Assembly: GCA_035532935.1 (NCBI GenBank)
Contig: DATKQE010000034.1
Coordinates: 19,552-83,551 of the forward strand
Reading direction: 5' to 3'
DNA length: 64,000 nt
Origin: DATJLY01 sp035532935
GTDB lineage: Bacteria; Pseudomonadota; Alphaproteobacteria; ATCC43930; CGMCC-115725
A program made the position numbers and the translations under genes. How positions within the stretch are numbered: the stretch's first letter is position 1; every line of letters starts with the position of its first letter. Below the pieces are notes generated by a model. That model had not been told where the DNA came from. It did not search any database and saw only the letters and a list, made by a program, of their open reading frames with translations. Below are positions 41,194 through 48,929 of this stretch, piece after piece.

Positions 41194-41928
41194 CTATAGG
41201 GTGATCGTCAGCCCGTCCTCGGCGGTCTCGTGCGCGATCCCGCCGCGCGCTTCCAGCATGTCCGGATTCATGTGGGTGAGGATGACGCGCTTGGCGCCGA
41301 TCTGGGCCAGACGCGGGGCCAGCGCGTCATAGTCGAGATGGCCGCTCTGGCGGCGCGCATAGCTCGAGCATTCGCAGATGAAGAGATCGGCGCCGCGTGC
41401 GGCGGCGACCAGCGCCTCGGTCCAGGCGGTGTCGCCGGAGTAGGCGAGAATGCGGCCGTCGATCTCGAGCCGCAGCGCGAAGCAGGGCGCGCCCGCCGCA
41501 TGCGCCGCAGGGAATGGCGTCACGGCAAAGCCTTCGCCCACGGCGCGCTCGCCCGCTTCGATTTCGCGATAGCTCAGTGGAAACCGCAGCGTCGTCTCGG
41601 TCGAGCCGGGGAACAGCGCCTCGCGGGTGCTCGCCAGCCGTGCGGCAAGCCCGGCCGGACCCCACAGGAACAGATTGCGCCGGCGCCGGCTCAGGTGCTG
41701 GGCATCGAGCAGAAGGAACGGCAGGCCGCCGAAATGGTCGCCGTGGAGATGGCTCACCACCACCCCGTCGAGGTCGTTGGGGTCGATGCCGCGCTGCTTC
41801 AGCGCGACCAGCGACGAGGCGCCGCAATCGATCAGCAGCCGGCACCGTGCGCCCGCGAAGAGGAAGCAGGTGTTGAACCGGCCGCCGCTGCCGAAGGCAT
41901 CGCCACTGCCGATGAACGTCACCTCCAT
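41194..41928 (-). CDS. MBL-fold metallo-hydrolase (RNase Z / phosphodiesterase-like)
   Basis: A 244-residue metallo-beta-lactamase fold hydrolase. Zinc ligands: HLHGDHFGG near 60-68, a His in FPAAHAAGAP near 138, YSGDTAW near 161, and the last His in ILTHMNPDM near 217. It resembles RNase Z and cyclic-nucleotide phosphodiesterase relatives but lacks the RNase Z exosite, so the substrate is open. It begins 10 bases after the stop of the response regulator gene, as third gene of a petP-petR unit. Confidence 0.88.
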   Translation of the reverse strand: MEVTFIGSGDAFGSGGRFNTCFLFAGARCRLLIDCGASSLVALKQRGIDPNDLDGVVVSHLHGDHFGGLPFLLLDAQHLSRRRRNLFLWGPAGLAARLASTREALFPGSTETTLRFPLSYREIEAGERAVGEGFAVTPFPAAHAAGAPCFALRLEIDGRILAYSGDTAWTEALVAAARGADLFICECSSYARRQSGHLDYDALAPRLAQIGAKRVILTHMNPDMLEARGGIAHETAEDGLTITL

Positions 41929-41938
41929 GACCGGGTCC

Positions 41939-42622
41939 TCAATCGGGCTTCAACACATAGCCGGTGCCGCGCACCGTCTGCAGGAAGCGCGGAAATCGGG
42001 GGTCCGTCTCGAGCTTGCGCCGGAGCCGCGTCATCTGCACGTCGACCCCGCGTAGCGTGCCGCCCAATCCCGCCGCATTCGACAAATCCTCGCGCGAGAC
42101 CGCCTCGCCCGGCCGGCGCGCCAGCACCAGCAGCAGCGCCGTCTCGGCCGCGGTGAGCCGCACCGGCTCGGTGCCGCGGAACAGCTCGCCGCGCCGCCTG
42201 TCGAGGCGATAGGCGCCAAAGCGCAGCTCGGCCGCGCCCTCTGCCGCCGGCGGCAGGCGCTGCAGGATGTTGCGAATGCGCAGCACCAGCTCGCGCGGCT
42301 CGAACGGCTTCACCACGTAGTCGTCGGCGCCGCGCTCGAGCCCGTCGACCCGGTTCGCCGGCTCGGCCATTGCGGTCAGCATCAGGATCGGGATGCGGCT
42401 CTCGCGTCGCAGGCTGCGGGTGAATTCATAGCCGTTCTCGCCTGGCATCATCACGTCGACGATGAGGAGATCGAAGGTGAAGCCGGCGAGCTTGGCCCGC
42501 GCCTCGGCGGCATCGACGGCGGTGGTGATGCGGAAACCCTGATCGCGGAGATAGCGCCCCAGCAGCTCGCGCAGGCGTGCGTCGTCGTCGACGACGAGAA
42601 GATGGGGCTCGCTGCCTTGCAT
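41939..42622 (-). CDS. petR: OmpR-type response regulator, PetR-like
   Basis: A 227-residue response regulator. Receiver: VVDDDAR near 9-15, phosphoacceptor Asp in LLIVDVMMPGENGYEF near 53-68, MLTAMAE near 84, and KPFEPREL near 106. Winged-helix DNA-binding domain from about 130 (LTAAETALLLVLARRPGEAV, VDVQMTRLRRKLETDP). It follows a MarR-type gene by 9 bases, the arrangement of petP-petR near bc1 genes in Rhodobacter capsulatus. No sensor kinase is nearby. Confidence 0.85.
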   Translation of the reverse strand: MQGSEPHLLVVDDDARLRELLGRYLRDQGFRITTAVDAAEARAKLAGFTFDLLIVDVMMPGENGYEFTRSLRRESRIPILMLTAMAEPANRVDGLERGADDYVVKPFEPRELVLRIRNILQRLPPAAEGAAELRFGAYRLDRRRGELFRGTEPVRLTAAETALLLVLARRPGEAVSREDLSNAAGLGGTLRGVDVQMTRLRRKLETDPRFPRFLQTVRGTGYVLKPD

Positions 42623-42631
42623 CGCCGCGGA

Positions 42632-43111
42632 TCAGCGCTCGAAGCGCTTGCGGTCGGGCGCGCCCGAGATGATGCCGAGCATGACGCGGCGGAAGCCCGC
42701 GACCGCGTCGGCACCAGCCTCGCGATAGGCCCGGGCGATGCGCTGGCGCTGGTTCTCGGATAGCTGGCGCTCGAGCGCGATGCCCTTGGGCGTCAGCTCC
42801 AACAGCCGCTGGCGCCGGTCGCGCTCGCCGGTCCGCTGCACGATGAAGCCCTGGTGCACGAGCTGGCTCAGCACCCGCGACAGGCTCTGCTTGGTGATGC
42901 TCAGGATGCCGAGCAGGCTGCTCACGCTCATCTGCGGATGGCGCCCGACGAAGTAGATGACGCGGTGATGGGCACGGCCGAAGCCATAGCGGGCGAGCAT
43001 GGCGTCGGGCTCGGCGGTGAAATCGCGATAGGCGAAATAGAGCAGCTCGATCCCCTGCCGCAGTTCGTCCTCGCGGAACGGGTGGCCGACGTCGGATTTT
43101 ATGTCAGCCAT
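42632..43111 (-). CDS. petP: MarR family transcriptional regulator, PetP-like
   Basis: A 159-residue winged-helix regulator. The MarR core is present: GFGRAHHRVIYFVGRHPQMS near 43-62, LLGILSITKQSLSRVLSQLV near 66-85, and the wing RTGERDRRQRLLELTPKG near 92-109. It heads the operon with petR and the MBL hydrolase. It is divergent from ilvE with 99 bases between. The petP name rests on pairing with the response regulator, not on a search. Confidence 0.85.
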   Translation of the reverse strand: MADIKSDVGHPFREDELRQGIELLYFAYRDFTAEPDAMLARYGFGRAHHRVIYFVGRHPQMSVSSLLGILSITKQSLSRVLSQLVHQGFIVQRTGERDRRQRLLELTPKGIALERQLSENQRQRIARAYREAGADAVAGFRRVMLGIISGAPDRKRFER

Positions 43112-43112
43112 G

Positions 43113-43141
43113 TTGACTTAGTTTCGGCACGGCGAGAAAAT
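43113..43141 (+). promoter_or_regulatory. Candidate promoter in the petP-ilvE divergent gap
   Basis: TTGACT at 43113-43118 and GAAAAT at 43136-43141, 17 bases apart, would drive ilvE. The -35 lies two bases from the petP start codon, so the two genes may affect each other. A second AT-rich element, GGATAATCCGACATAATGG, lies near 43160-43178. Confidence 0.3.
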
Positions 43142-43210
43142 CCCTTAAGCCCGGTCTGGGATAATCCGACATAATGGACGAAAATCGCGCGAGGAACGAG
43201 GAACGCTGAC

Positions 43211-44107
43211 ATGGCCCTGATCCCCTTTGACGACCGCGACGGCTTCATCTGGTACGACGGCAAGCTGATACCCTGGCGCGCGGCGCAGCTGCACGTGCTG
43301 AGCCACGGCCTGCATTATGCAAGCAGCGTGTTCGAGGGGGAACGGGTCTATGGCGGCGCCATCTTCAAGCTGCGCCAGCACAGCCAGCGGCTGATCGATT
43401 CCGCGCGCATCCTCGGCTTCGAGCTGCCCTATAGCTGTGCCGAGATCGAGGCGGCCTCGAATGCGGTGGTGCGCGCGCAGGGGATCAAGGACGGCTATGT
43501 CCGCCCGATCGCCTGGCGCGGCGCCGAGCAGATGGGCGTGGCGGCGCAGGCGGCCAAGATCCACGTCGCCATCGCGGTGTGGGAGTGGCCGGCCTATTTC
43601 TCGCCCGACGCCAAGATGAAGGGCATCCGCATGAGCTGGGCCAAGTGGGCGCGGCCGGCGCCGCACACCGCGCCCACCGCGGCCAAGGCGGCGGGGCTCT
43701 ACATGATCTGCACCTTGTGCAAGCACGATGCCGAGGCGGCCGGGTATGACGACGCGCTGATGCTCGACTGGCGCGGCCAGGTCGCCGAAGGCACGGGCGC
43801 CAACATCTTCCTGGTCATCGACGGCGTGCTCCATACCCCGACACCCGACTGCTTTCTCGACGGCCTGACGCGCCAGACCGTGATCGCGCTGGCGCGTGCG
43901 CGCCAGCTTACGGTGGTCGAGCGGGCGATCATGCCCGAGGAATTCGCCAAGGCGCAGGAGGTGTTCGTGACCGGCACCGCGGCCGAGGTGACGCCGGTCG
44001 CCGAGATCGGCCAATACCGCTTCACCCCGGGCAAGGTGTGCAAGACGCTGATGGACGATTTCGACCGCGCGGTGCGGAGCGAAACCAGCTCGGTCGGCGC
44101 CGCCTGA
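43211..44107 (+). CDS. ilvE: Branched-chain amino acid aminotransferase
   Basis: A 298-residue fold-type IV PLP enzyme for the last step in valine, leucine and isoleucine synthesis. The PLP lysine lies in PTAAKAAGLYM (about residue 159), and EGTGANIF near 195 is the cofactor motif; the N-terminal HVLSHGLHYASSVFEGERVY near 29-48 shapes the substrate site. Length fits IlvE. It starts about 8 bases after GAGGAACG. It is followed by a repeat-bearing gap before ubiA. Confidence 0.93.
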   Translation: MALIPFDDRDGFIWYDGKLIPWRAAQLHVLSHGLHYASSVFEGERVYGGAIFKLRQHSQRLIDSARILGFELPYSCAEIEAASNAVVRAQGIKDGYVRPIAWRGAEQMGVAAQAAKIHVAIAVWEWPAYFSPDAKMKGIRMSWAKWARPAPHTAPTAAKAAGLYMICTLCKHDAEAAGYDDALMLDWRGQVAEGTGANIFLVIDGVLHTPTPDCFLDGLTRQTVIALARARQLTVVERAIMPEEFAKAQEVFVTGTAAEVTPVAEIGQYRFTPGKVCKTLMDDFDRAVRSETSSVGAA

Positions 44108-44169
44108 GGCTCTGCACCAGGCACGGCGTCGCCATCGTGTGCCCGCCGACGCCGCGGTCGTGCGGGTGA

Positions 44170-44265
44170 ACGGCCGCTCTGCTCAGGGTGAGGCAGGTTA
44201 TGGATGGCAGCAAGAAAAGCGCTTCATCCTGAGCGGAGCGCGCAGCGCGAAGTCGAAGGACGCAA
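44170..44265. repeat. Paired inverted REP-like element, locus 2
   Basis: The right half, 44221-44265, reads CTTCATCCTGAGCGGAGCG then GCGAAGTCGAAGGACGCA, the reverse complement of the locus 1 left element with few changes. The left half (about 44170-44200) is degenerate but keeps GCTCAGGGTGAGG in opposite orientation. It lies in the ilvE-ubiA gap, which shows no other structure. Confidence 0.6.
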
Positions 44266-44298
44266 CGACCTCGATCCAGGGCGCGGGATGAACGCGCG

Positions 44299-45192
44299 AT
44301 GAGCGATATCCGACCCGGCGATTGGGCCGATCGCTACGCGCCGCCGCGGCTTCGGCCCTATATCCGCCTGGCGCGGCTCGACCGGCCGATCGGCACGTGG
44401 CTTTTGCTGTTTCCCGGGTGGTGGGGCATCGCGCTCGCCGCGGCGGACTGGCCCGACGCGCGGCTCGTCGCGCTTTTCGCCATCGGCGCCGTGGCGATGC
44501 GCGGCGCCGGCTGCACCTTGAACGACATCGCCGACCGCGATTTCGACGGCCGCGTGGAGCGCACGCGCACGCGTCCGATTCCGAGCGGCGCGGTGAGCGT
44601 ACGCGCGGCCGCATGGTTCATGCTGCTTCAGCTCGGCATCGGCGCGGCGGTGCTGGCGAGCCTGTCGCGCACGGCGATCCTGCTCGGCTTCCTCGTCCTG
44701 GTGCTGATCGGGACCTACCCGTTCATGAAGCGGGTGACCTATTGGCCGCAATTCTTCCTCGGGCTCAACTTCAACTGGGGCGCGCTGATGGGCTGGGCGG
44801 CGGTGCGCGACGGGCTCGCTGCGCCGGCGCTGTGGCTCTATCTCGGCGGCATCGCCTGGACGCTCGGCTACGACACGATCTATGCCCATCAGGACAAGGA
44901 GGACGACGTGCTGGTCGGCGTCAAATCGGCGGCGATCGCGCTGGGGCAGCGGACGCGGCCGTTCCTGTTCCTGTTCTATGCGGCGGCGGTGGCGCTGTGG
45001 GGCGCGGCGGGTGCGACCGACGGGCTCGGGGCGCCGTACTGGGCCGGGCTTGCGCTGGTGGCGATCCAACTCGGCTGGCAGGCGGCACGGGTCGACATCG
45101 ACGATCCGGCCGACTGCCTCGCCAAGTTCAAGTCGAACCGGCTGGTCGGCTGGCTCCTGCTCGGCGCCATCGTCGTCGCCCATGCCGCCTGA
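44299..45192 (+). CDS. ubiA: 4-hydroxybenzoate octaprenyltransferase
   Basis: A 297-residue membrane prenyltransferase of ubiquinone synthesis. The two aspartate motifs that hold Mg-pyrophosphate are visible, LNDIADRDFDGRVERTRTRP (about 73-92) and DTIYAHQDKEDD (about 193-204), with seven to nine hydrophobic segments. N-terminal LARLDRPIGTWLLLFPGWWG is typical. ubiD and ubiK are also in the window. Its last 11 bases overlap the next gene. Confidence 0.95.
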   Translation: MSDIRPGDWADRYAPPRLRPYIRLARLDRPIGTWLLLFPGWWGIALAAADWPDARLVALFAIGAVAMRGAGCTLNDIADRDFDGRVERTRTRPIPSGAVSVRAAAWFMLLQLGIGAAVLASLSRTAILLGFLVLVLIGTYPFMKRVTYWPQFFLGLNFNWGALMGWAAVRDGLAAPALWLYLGGIAWTLGYDTIYAHQDKEDDVLVGVKSAAIALGQRTRPFLFLFYAAAVALWGAAGATDGLGAPYWAGLALVAIQLGWQAARVDIDDPADCLAKFKSNRLVGWLLLGAIVVAHAA

Positions 45193-45850
45193 CCCGGCCG
45201 CCTTCGTCCGCGCCCACACGGTCCTCGCCGCGCCGCCGCTGGTGCCGGAGATCCGTCTCCATCTCGCGACCGAGGTGACGCCGCTGTGGCAGGCGACCGA
45301 GGCGACGCTCGCGGCCACCGGGCTGCCGCCGCCCTATTGGGCCTTTGCCTGGGCGGGCGGGCAGGGCCTGGCGCGGCACGTGCTCGATCATCCGCTCCTG
45401 GTGCGCGGGCGGCGCGTCATCGATGTCGGCGCGGGCTCGGGGCTCGGTGCCATCGCCGCCGCCCGGGCCGGCGCGCAGCACGTCACCGCGCTCGAGATCG
45501 ACCCCTTCGCGGTGGCGGCGATCGCGCTCAATGCCGCGGCGAACCGCGTCGCGGTCGTCACCGCCGCCGCGGACGCGGCCGCCTATGCCGAGCCGGCCGA
45601 TGTCGTCCTCGTCGGCGACATGTGCTATGAGCGCGCGCTCGCTGCGCGTCTCGTGACATGGCTCGCGGGCCGTGCCGCAAGCGGCGCGCTGGTGCTGCTG
45701 GGCGATCCCGGCCGCGCCTATCTGCCGCGCGTAGGGCTTGCGGAATGCGCGCGCTATACCGTGCCGACGTCGCGCGAACTCGAGGATCGGGACAGCCGCG
45801 AGGCGGTGGTGTGGCGGCTCAGTGCAGACGCTTCGCCGCTTCCGCCATGA
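45182..45850 (+). CDS. Class I SAM-dependent methyltransferase, ETF-beta lysine methyltransferase-like
   Basis: A 222-residue methyltransferase of the METTL20/PrmA-like group. Marks: PPPYWAFAWAGGQGLARHVL near 49-68, SAM loop IDVGAGSGLGAIAAARAGA near 80-98, EIDPFA, and motif IV region VLVGDMCYE near 142. Bacterial relatives methylate electron transfer flavoprotein beta; the target here is not proven. The ATG at 45182 overlaps ubiA. The last 32 bases overlap the facing binding-protein gene. Confidence 0.85.
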   Translation: MPPDPAAFVRAHTVLAAPPLVPEIRLHLATEVTPLWQATEATLAATGLPPPYWAFAWAGGQGLARHVLDHPLLVRGRRVIDVGAGSGLGAIAAARAGAQHVTALEIDPFAVAAIALNAAANRVAVVTAAADAAAYAEPADVVLVGDMCYERALAARLVTWLAGRAASGALVLLGDPGRAYLPRVGLAECARYTVPTSRELEDRDSREAVVWRLSADASPLPP

Positions 45851-46829
45851 GGCCCAAATCGGCGTGGCTCTGCACGTCGACCTTGCCGTTGAGGAATCCC
45901 GTCGCGCGCTGCAGATCGATATTCGACTGCAGCGCCGCGAGATTGGGCACGCCGTCGGGGCTGCGATATTGGTCGTTCTTGGTGAAGGCCCAGGCGAAGC
46001 GCGCCGGCGGCTGCTTCAGGAAGCGCGCGACCTCGGCCACCGCCTTGGCGTGATTGGCGGGGTCGAGATACCAGCGCACGCCGCGTAGGAAATCCTCCAT
46101 GAAGTCGAGCACGGCCGCGCGGTTCTTCTGCAGGAAATCCGGATGCGCCACCCAGAACGCGAGCAGCGAGGTGCCCATCGCGTCGCGCTCGGTGAAGAGC
46201 GTGCGCGCGTTGGCGCGCAGGCCGGGGTCCATCGAGAACGGCTCGACCGCGCTGATGAGATCGACCCTGTGGTCCGCCAGCATCGCCCGCATGTTGGGGA
46301 AGTTCACTTCGATGATGGTGTAGTCGCGCTTGTTCTCGAGCCCGTGCTTGCGCAGGAGCGCGCGCATCGCGATGTCGACGGCGCTGCCGAAGACGTTGGT
46401 CGCCAGCACCTTGCCCTTCAGATCCTCGATCGTCTTGATCGGGCTGTCCTTGGCGACCATGAACTCGTTGCTGTTGTAGCCGGGCGCGCCGTCCTCGGCC
46501 TCGCCGCCGATGATGCGGAGGTCGGTCATGCCGCCGTTCACCACCGCGAGCGCGAACGAGGAGAAGGCGAGGGTGACGATGTCGATCTGATGCGCGCCGA
46601 GGGCCGTCATCAGTGTCGGCGATCCCTGGAAATGCGTCAGCTCGATGTTGTAGGAGGAGCCGAGATGTGTTGCGAGATCCTTCCGTTCGACCAGCAGCGG
46701 AACGATCGTCGCCGGCACCACCGCCCAGCCGAAGCGGATCGTCACCGGTTCGGCACGGCCCGGCGACGCCGCGCCGGCGACCAAGGCCAAAGCGGCGAAC
46801 AGGCTCGACAGCCAACGATGTAAGCGCAT
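45819..46829 (-). CDS. ABC transporter substrate-binding protein, NMT1-like (solo)
   Basis: A 336-residue periplasmic binding protein. Signal peptide at 1-26 (LSSLFAALALVAGAASPGRA), then TIRFGWAVVPATIVPLLVER, TIEDLKGKVLATNVFGSAVD, and DFMEDFLRGVRWYLDPANHA. It is of the NitT/TauT type whose ligands include sulfonates and aromatic compounds. The ATG at 46829 has GGGAGGGGAC before it; a longer frame to 46895 is rejected. As with the protein at 18587-19552, no permease or ATPase gene is adjacent. Confidence 0.85.
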   Translation of the reverse strand: MRLHRWLSSLFAALALVAGAASPGRAEPVTIRFGWAVVPATIVPLLVERKDLATHLGSSYNIELTHFQGSPTLMTALGAHQIDIVTLAFSSFALAVVNGGMTDLRIIGGEAEDGAPGYNSNEFMVAKDSPIKTIEDLKGKVLATNVFGSAVDIAMRALLRKHGLENKRDYTIIEVNFPNMRAMLADHRVDLISAVEPFSMDPGLRANARTLFTERDAMGTSLLAFWVAHPDFLQKNRAAVLDFMEDFLRGVRWYLDPANHAKAVAEVARFLKQPPARFAWAFTKNDQYRSPDGVPNLAALQSNIDLQRATGFLNGKVDVQSHADLGLMAEAAKRLH

Positions 46830-47042
46830 GTCCCCTCCCTCGTATTGGCGCGGCGCCGCTGCATTTACGGACCGCATTTGTGTGTTGAATTTCATGCTAA
46901 TGGCTCCGGTGCCGCAAGTCGAGCGAACGGGCCGACCGGAGGACGGGTGGGCGCATGCGCGTCGAGGGTCGACATTGCCGGCGCCGCGCTGCGCGTGGTC
47001 GAGGACGGCGCATCCCGCGCGCGAGGCGGCGCCGACCCGGGC

Positions 47043-47240
47043 TTAGCCGGCGCGTTTTCCCTCGGCGATGATGCGGTACCAGATGGTGGCGTCGTCGATG
47101 GTGGCGCGCGCGCGCGCGGACCACTGCGCATAGGCCTCGTCGTAGCTGGCAAAGGGACCGATGCGTTCCTCGCGCCGGCCCGGCGCCAGCGTCGTGAAGG
47201 TGGTGTCGGTGTATTCGCCACCCACGACCCAATATGCCAT
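47043..47240 (-). CDS. DUF4170 domain protein
   Basis: A 65-residue protein: MAYWVVGGEYTDTTFTTLAP, then FASYDEAYAQWSARARATID and WYRIIAE. This matches the short alphaproteobacterial DUF4170 family as I remember it, often found next to cysQ/pmbA and lipid A genes, which agrees with pmbA 1.7 kb away. No membrane segment is seen. The ATG at 47240 is the only one at the family start; a longer frame to 47348 is rejected. Function is unknown. The 213 bases between it and the binding-protein gene (46830-47042) hold nothing I can identify. Confidence 0.85.
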   Translation of the reverse strand: MAYWVVGGEYTDTTFTTLAPGRREERIGPFASYDEAYAQWSARARATIDDATIWYRIIAEGKRAG

Positions 47241-47335
47241 CGCCCCTGCTCCTCGTCCCCGGAAGCGGCCCCGAGGTGGCCCCGCGCCCACGGGGCGACA
47301 TATAGTGGCGCCCCGACCGCGGCCAAGGTCCCGCC

Positions 47336-48844
47336 ATGCCTTATGCATCGCTCCGAGAGTTCATGTCGCGCCTCGAAGCCGAGGGCGCCTTGAAGCGCGT
47401 GACGGAGCCGGTCTCGCCGCATCTCGAGATCACCGAGATTCACACCCGGCTCCTTGCCGAAGAAGGGCCGGCGGTACTGTTCGAGCACGTGCTGCGCGCG
47501 GATGGCGGGCGCTTCGGCATGCCGGTCCTGACCAATCTCTTCGGCACCGTCGCGCGCGTCGCGCTGGCGATGGACCGCCTGCCGCATCAGTTGCGCGAGG
47601 TCGGCGAGACCCTGGCCTTTCTCAAGCAGCCCGAGCCGCCGGGCGGCTGGCGCGAGGCGATCGAGCTGCTGCCGCTCCTGAAGACCGTGCTGGCGATGAA
47701 GCCGCGCACGGTCGGGAGCGCGCCGTGCCAGGAGGTCGTGCTCAAGGGCGGCGACATCGATCTCGGCCTGATGCCGGTGCAGACCTGCTGGCCGGACGAG
47801 CCGGCGCCGCTCGTCACCTGGCCGCTGGTGGTGACGCGGGGACCGGGCGAGGGCCGCGAGGACGGGTTCAATCTCGGCATCTACCGCATGCAGGTGCTGG
47901 GGCGCGACCGCACGCTGATGCGCTGGCTCGCCCATCGCGGCGGCGCGCAGCACCATCGCCGCTGGGCCGAGCAGCGGCGCGAGCCTTTGCCCGCCGCGGC
48001 GGTGATCGGCGCGGATCCGGCGACGCTCTTGGCGGCGGTGACGCCGGTGCCGGACACGCTGTCGGAATACCAGTTCGCCGGACTCCTGCGCGGGCGCAAG
48101 GTGGAGCTGGTGCCGTGCGTCAGCGTCCCGCTCAAGGTCCCGGCCGAGGCCGAGATCGTGCTCGAGGGCCATGTCGCGCTCGACGAATACGGCGACGAGG
48201 GACCCTATGGCGACCATACCGGCTACTACAACGCGGTCGAGCGCTTTCCGGTGTTCCGCATCACGGCGATGACGATGCGGCGCGAGCCGATCTATCTCTC
48301 GACCTTCACCGGCCGGCCGCCGGACGAGCCCTCGGTGCTGGGCGCGGCCTTGAACGAGGTGTTCATCCCGCTGTTGCAGCAGCAATTCCCCGAGATCGTC
48401 GATTTCTGGCTGCCGCCCGAGGGCTGCTCCTACCGCATCGCCGTGGTCTCGATCCGCAAGGCCTATGCCGGCCACGCCAAGCGGGTGATGATGGGCGTGT
48501 GGTCGTTCCTGCGCCAGTTCGTCTATACCAAATTCGTCATCGTCGTCGACGCCGACATCGATGCGCGCCAATGGAAGGACGTGATGTGGGCGGTGGCGAC
48601 GCGGATGGACCCGGCGCGCGACATCACCGTGATCGAGAACACGCCCATCGATTATCTCGACTTCGCCTCGCCGGTGGCGGGGCTCGGCGGCAAGATCGGG
48701 CTCGACGCCACCGACAAGTGGCCGGGCGAGACGACGCGCGTGTGGGGCCGCAAGCTGCGCATGAGCGACGACATCGTCGCCGCCGTCACCGAAAAATGGC
48801 CGCGTCTCGGCCTCCCCGGCTCGGGCAAGCCGATCTGGCGCTGA
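47336..48844 (+). CDS. ubiD: UbiD family decarboxylase
   Basis: A 502-residue prenylated-FMN enzyme. It follows classical UbiD (3-octaprenyl-4-hydroxybenzoate carboxy-lyase) closely in sequence character: NLGIYRMQVLGRDRTLMRWL then AHRGGAQ near 178-205, EGHVALDEYGDEGPYGDHTG near 277-296, FTGRPPDEPSVLG near 323, and VVDADIDARQWKDVMWA near 401. It removes the carboxyl group in ubiquinone synthesis. ubiX, which makes the cofactor, is not in the window. It is unusual here, as it stands between DUF4170 and pmbA. Confidence 0.9.
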   Translation: MPYASLREFMSRLEAEGALKRVTEPVSPHLEITEIHTRLLAEEGPAVLFEHVLRADGGRFGMPVLTNLFGTVARVALAMDRLPHQLREVGETLAFLKQPEPPGGWREAIELLPLLKTVLAMKPRTVGSAPCQEVVLKGGDIDLGLMPVQTCWPDEPAPLVTWPLVVTRGPGEGREDGFNLGIYRMQVLGRDRTLMRWLAHRGGAQHHRRWAEQRREPLPAAAVIGADPATLLAAVTPVPDTLSEYQFAGLLRGRKVELVPCVSVPLKVPAEAEIVLEGHVALDEYGDEGPYGDHTGYYNAVERFPVFRITAMTMRREPIYLSTFTGRPPDEPSVLGAALNEVFIPLLQQQFPEIVDFWLPPEGCSYRIAVVSIRKAYAGHAKRVMMGVWSFLRQFVYTKFVIVVDADIDARQWKDVMWAVATRMDPARDITVIENTPIDYLDFASPVAGLGGKIGLDATDKWPGETTRVWGRKLRMSDDIVAAVTEKWPRLGLPGSGKPIWR

Positions 48845-48929
48845 GCTGCGCCCGAGGCCGGCGGCCCTGGCGGGGGCGGCATCGCTTCCCCTATGCTGGC
48901 GCGGCGGGGATATTGTGAAGGAACACGCC

